Source: Opitutia bacterium ISCC 52
GTDB taxonomy: Bacteria; Verrucomicrobiota; Verrucomicrobiia; Opitutales; UBA2995
Direction of reading: 5' to 3'
DNA length: 64,000 nt
Assembly: GCA_014529675.2 (NCBI GenBank)
Contig: CP076040.1
Span: 310,001 to 374,000 of the forward strand
In this document: one piece after another, positions 61,602 to 64,000 of the stretch
Layout: each line of letters starts with the position of its first letter
Numbering within the stretch: the first letter of the stretch is position 1
Translations under genes and position numbers: made by a program
Notes under the pieces: model-generated
What the model was told of the DNA's origin: nothing
Database searches by the model: none
What the model saw: the letters and a program-made list of their open reading frames with translations, nothing else

Positions 61602-63425
61602 ATGGCAAAGAAAAAAATTGATTTCATGTGCACCGCGTTTCGCGACGGCTTCCAATCAGTCTTTGGCGCACGGGTGTTTACCCCCGACTTTCTCCCAGCC
61701 CTTGAGGCCGCCCGCGATGCTGGCATTACCTACTTTGAGGCGGGCGGGGGCGCGCGGTTCCAGTCGCTGTATTTCTACTGCCAGGAAGACGCGTTTAAGA
61801 TGATGGATGCGTTCCGCAACACCGCGGGGCCGAAGGCAAACCTCCAGACCCTGGCCCGGGGAGTCAACGTGGTCGGCCTGGAGTCCCAGCCTAGCGACGT
61901 AATCGATATGCATGCCAAGTTGTTCAAGAAACATGGCATGACCACGATCCGCAACTTTGATGCACTCAACGATGTCAACAACCTGATCTACAGTGGGCAG
62001 GCGATTACCAACGCCGGATTGAAGCACCAAGTCTGTGTAACCATGATGGCACTACCTCCCGGCTGCAGCGGTGCCCACGACCCTGACTTTTACAGCAAGA
62101 CCTTGAAAGACATTCTCGACGCAGATGTCCCCTTCGACTCCGTCTGTTTCAAGGATGCCAGCGGTACCTCAACCCCGCAGACGGTTCACGAAACGATCAA
62201 GCGGGCTCGCCAAATGCTGCCTGAGGGCACCTACATCCATTTCCATACTCACGAGACGGCTGGTACCTCGATTGCTGGTTACCTCGCTGCACTGGATGCC
62301 GGAGCGGATGCCATTGACTTGTCCATGGACCCGGTTTCCGGCGGAACCAGCCAGCCCGATATTCTCTCGATGTGGCATGCTTTGCGCGGATCGGATTACG
62401 ACCTTGATATCGATATCGACAAGATTCGGACCGCCGAGGAAATCTTCCAGGAGTGCATGTCGGACTATTTTCTTCCGCCAGAAGCACAACGGGTTGAACC
62501 GATCATTCCCTGGTGTCCCATGCCCGGTGGCGCGTTGACGTCGAACACGCAGATGTTGCGCGATAACAACATCATGGACAAATACCCGGCTATCATCAAA
62601 GCCATGGGCGTGGTAGTGGAAAAAGGCGGTTACGGCACTTCGGTGACTCCCGTCTCCCAATTTTACTTTCAACAGGCGTTTAACAACGTGCTTTTCGGGC
62701 CGTGGGCCAAGATCGCCGAGCCTTACGGATTAATGGTGCTCGGTTATTTTGGTAAGACACCGGTGGAACCTGATCCAGCGGTCGTCAAATTGGCCAGCGA
62801 ACAATTGGGCAAGGAACCCACGACTCGAGTACCGCTGGAGATGAATAATGAGGACCCGAGCAAGGGGCTCGAGCCGGCGCGCGAGGTTTTGATCGCGGAG
62901 GGGCTGGCCGAGACTGATGAGAACTTGTTCATTGTTGCGACTTGCAAAGACAAAGGGGTGAAATTCCTGAAAAATGAGGGCGAGTTGGGGGTACGCAAGG
63001 TGGAGCCGACCAAAGATGAAGAGGACACCGACCACTACCAGGTCACAGTCAACGGTCGCAGCCATTACGTGGTTTTGCAGGATGACCAGGCCATTGTGGA
63101 CGGTAAGGTATACAATATCGATTTACAGCCCTACGATCCTGATTCCGTCCCGCCGCCGTCCGATACGCAGACCACAAAGTCTAAGGCACCCGTGGTGTCG
63201 GGCGATGGCACGCCACTCAAGGCTCCCATTCCTGGTGTTGTCTATAAGTTGGTTGCCAAGGAAGGCGCCAAGGTTAACGCGGGCGACACGATTATCATTC
63301 TTGAAGCGATGAAAATGGAGAACGCAGTTGGGGCTCCGGTGGATGGTACTGTCTTAGAGATTAAAGTTAACGAAGGTGACCACGTAACAGGCGGCCAGAC
63401 GATCGCAGTCATTGGTACGGACTAG
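61602..63425 (+). CDS. oadA: oxaloacetate decarboxylase alpha-type subunit, biotinylated
   Basis: A 607-residue protein. The N-terminal carboxyltransferase TIM barrel (FRDGFQSVFGARVFTPDFL; KDASGTSTPQTVHE; HFHTHETAGTS with metal-binding His pair) is followed by the PYC_OADA conserved domain. A linker rich in Pro/Ser/Thr leads to a biotinyl domain with ILEAMKMEN, where K571 is the biotinylated Lys. The N-terminal motif here is a variant: the usual D-x-T-x-R-D start is replaced by DFMCTAFRDGF. That may mean a related substrate such as malonyl- or glutaconyl-like, but oxaloacetate is the default. Ends the operon. Confidence 0.88.
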   Translation: MAKKKIDFMCTAFRDGFQSVFGARVFTPDFLPALEAARDAGITYFEAGGGARFQSLYFYCQEDAFKMMDAFRNTAGPKANLQTLARGVNVVGLESQPSDVIDMHAKLFKKHGMTTIRNFDALNDVNNLIYSGQAITNAGLKHQVCVTMMALPPGCSGAHDPDFYSKTLKDILDADVPFDSVCFKDASGTSTPQTVHETIKRARQMLPEGTYIHFHTHETAGTSIAGYLAALDAGADAIDLSMDPVSGGTSQPDILSMWHALRGSDYDLDIDIDKIRTAEEIFQECMSDYFLPPEAQRVEPIIPWCPMPGGALTSNTQMLRDNNIMDKYPAIIKAMGVVVEKGGYGTSVTPVSQFYFQQAFNNVLFGPWAKIAEPYGLMVLGYFGKTPVEPDPAVVKLASEQLGKEPTTRVPLEMNNEDPSKGLEPAREVLIAEGLAETDENLFIVATCKDKGVKFLKNEGELGVRKVEPTKDEEDTDHYQVTVNGRSHYVVLQDDQAIVDGKVYNIDLQPYDPDSVPPPSDTQTTKSKAPVVSGDGTPLKAPIPGVVYKLVAKEGAKVNAGDTIIILEAMKMENAVGAPVDGTVLEIKVNEGDHVTGGQTIAVIGTD

Positions 63426-63574
63426 ATATATCGGTAATAGATAGACTGAGTAGATCCGCTTTCATGGATAGGGCTAGGCACTGTGTAGACGAAAGCTGCA
63501 AAGCGAGCCACTGATGCTTCCGCATCGATCAGCTCTTCATAATGAATCATTAGCTTCTTCTAAATAGGAATTAG

Positions 63575-64000
63575 CTAGTCCGTTTCTTTCAGATGATGTT
63601 CGGGAGAACTTGGCCAGTACAACTCTTCAATGAGTCTTGGGGCCATGAGCTTCCATGTAAAATGCTCTTCGACTCTTCGTTTTGCAGCCTTTCTCATCGC
63701 CTGCTTTTCAGAGTGATCCAAACGGAAGAAGTCAGATAAGGCAGCAGTGATACCTTCGGTGATTTTAGTAGGATCAGAAGAGATGAGGTATCCGAGCGCA
63801 TGCTTACAAAAGAGCTGATCGCTTCCTAGGCTCATGCCCATGACTTCACTGCCTCCGTAAGTAGCTGTTGTGATGAGAACCTGTCCCCTCGCCAAAGCCT
63901 CAAGCAGGGTATTACCCAATGGTTCGTGGAGGGAGGGCACAACGATAATCCCAGCTCTATCCACCAGCTGAATCAGGTCATCCCCATGAATACCTCCTTC
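63575..64000 (-). CDS. GT4-type glycosyltransferase, C-terminal part
   Basis: The minus-strand frame is open to the right edge, so only the C-terminal about 141 residues are visible. The segment HGDDLIQLVDRAGIIVVPSLHEPLGNTLLEALARGQVLIT holds the E-x(7)-E motif that binds the nucleotide-sugar in GT4/GT-B enzymes, followed by TYGGSEV. Transfers a sugar from an NDP donor, probably in surface polysaccharide or lipid glycan synthesis. Not obviously linked to the Oad operon, with which it converges. Confidence 0.8.
   Translation of the reverse strand, partial: EGGIHGDDLIQLVDRAGIIVVPSLHEPLGNTLLEALARGQVLITTATYGGSEVMGMSLGSDQLFCKHALGYLISSDPTKITEGITAALSDFFRLDHSEKQAMRKAAKRRVEEHFTWKLMAPRLIEELYWPSSPEHHLKETD

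Overview
The window looks like chromosomal DNA of a free-living, probably marine, member of the Verrucomicrobiota. This is inferred from gene content: a DUF1501/PSD1 (DUF1549-DUF1553) pair, a VPDSG-type C-terminal sorting signal, many FGly sulfatases with PQQ-like propeller, ThuA and DUF1080 genes, and few clear Shine-Dalgarno sites. No rRNA or housekeeping marker is present to fix the taxonomy.

Region 1 (1-1.8 kb) is the end of an outer-membrane DUF5916-type protein, a small unknown gene, and adjacent tRNA-Lys(CUU) and tRNA-Thr(UGU) genes. Region 2 (1.8-15.1 kb) reads as an accessory island anchored on tRNA-Thr. The 3' part of that tRNA recurs exactly at 8759-8822, as a 17-bp piece at 11163-11179, and as a decayed full-length relic near 15086-15145. 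No intact integrase is present, only what looks like its first ~19 codons (1976-2035). Cargo is a Tat-exported cupin, two paralogous HTH-like proteins, a codirectional run of seven small minus-strand genes (nuclease-like pseudogene, J-domain protein, Sel1 protein, lipoprotein, small protein, two paralogous membrane proteins), a VPDSG-CTERM protein, another lipoprotein, a BspA-type LRR protein and a photolyase/cryptochrome pair. Four cargo transcription units carry a related ~75-bp repeat ending 27-28 bp before their start codons. This is the most unusual signal in the window.

Region 3 (15.2-22.6 kb) is a complete TonB2/TtpC-type energy transduction operon (DUF3450, large TolQ/ExbB with periplasmic domain, ExbB, ExbD, TonB, TPR protein), flanked on both sides by two paralogous secreted proteins of unknown function. 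Such systems energise outer-membrane import.

Region 4 (22.6-59.9 kb) is a large catabolic area for sulfated, fucose-containing polysaccharides: five sulfatases, a GH29 alpha-L-fucosidase, a fucose/arabinose isomerase-family protein, a PfkB sugar kinase, a Gfo/Idh/MocA dehydrogenase, SSS and NCS1 transporters, two alpha/beta hydrolases, PQQ-propeller, ThuA and DUF1080 proteins, a PLP dehydratase and an FAD/Fe-S 2-hydroxyacid dehydrogenase. Desulfation, fucose release, isomerisation and oxidation of lactate-type products would fit together, but no fuculose-phosphate aldolase or sulfatase maturase is visible. Three genes here (a PQQ propeller, a PQQ/fucosidase chimera and a heparinase-like lyase) are broken by single in-frame stops. 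A truncated EF-hand tail also remains, so this locus appears to be decaying.

Region 5 (60.1-63.4 kb) is an OadG-OadB-OadA operon for a Na+-pumping biotin decarboxylase. The right edge cuts a GT4 glycosyltransferase on the minus strand.
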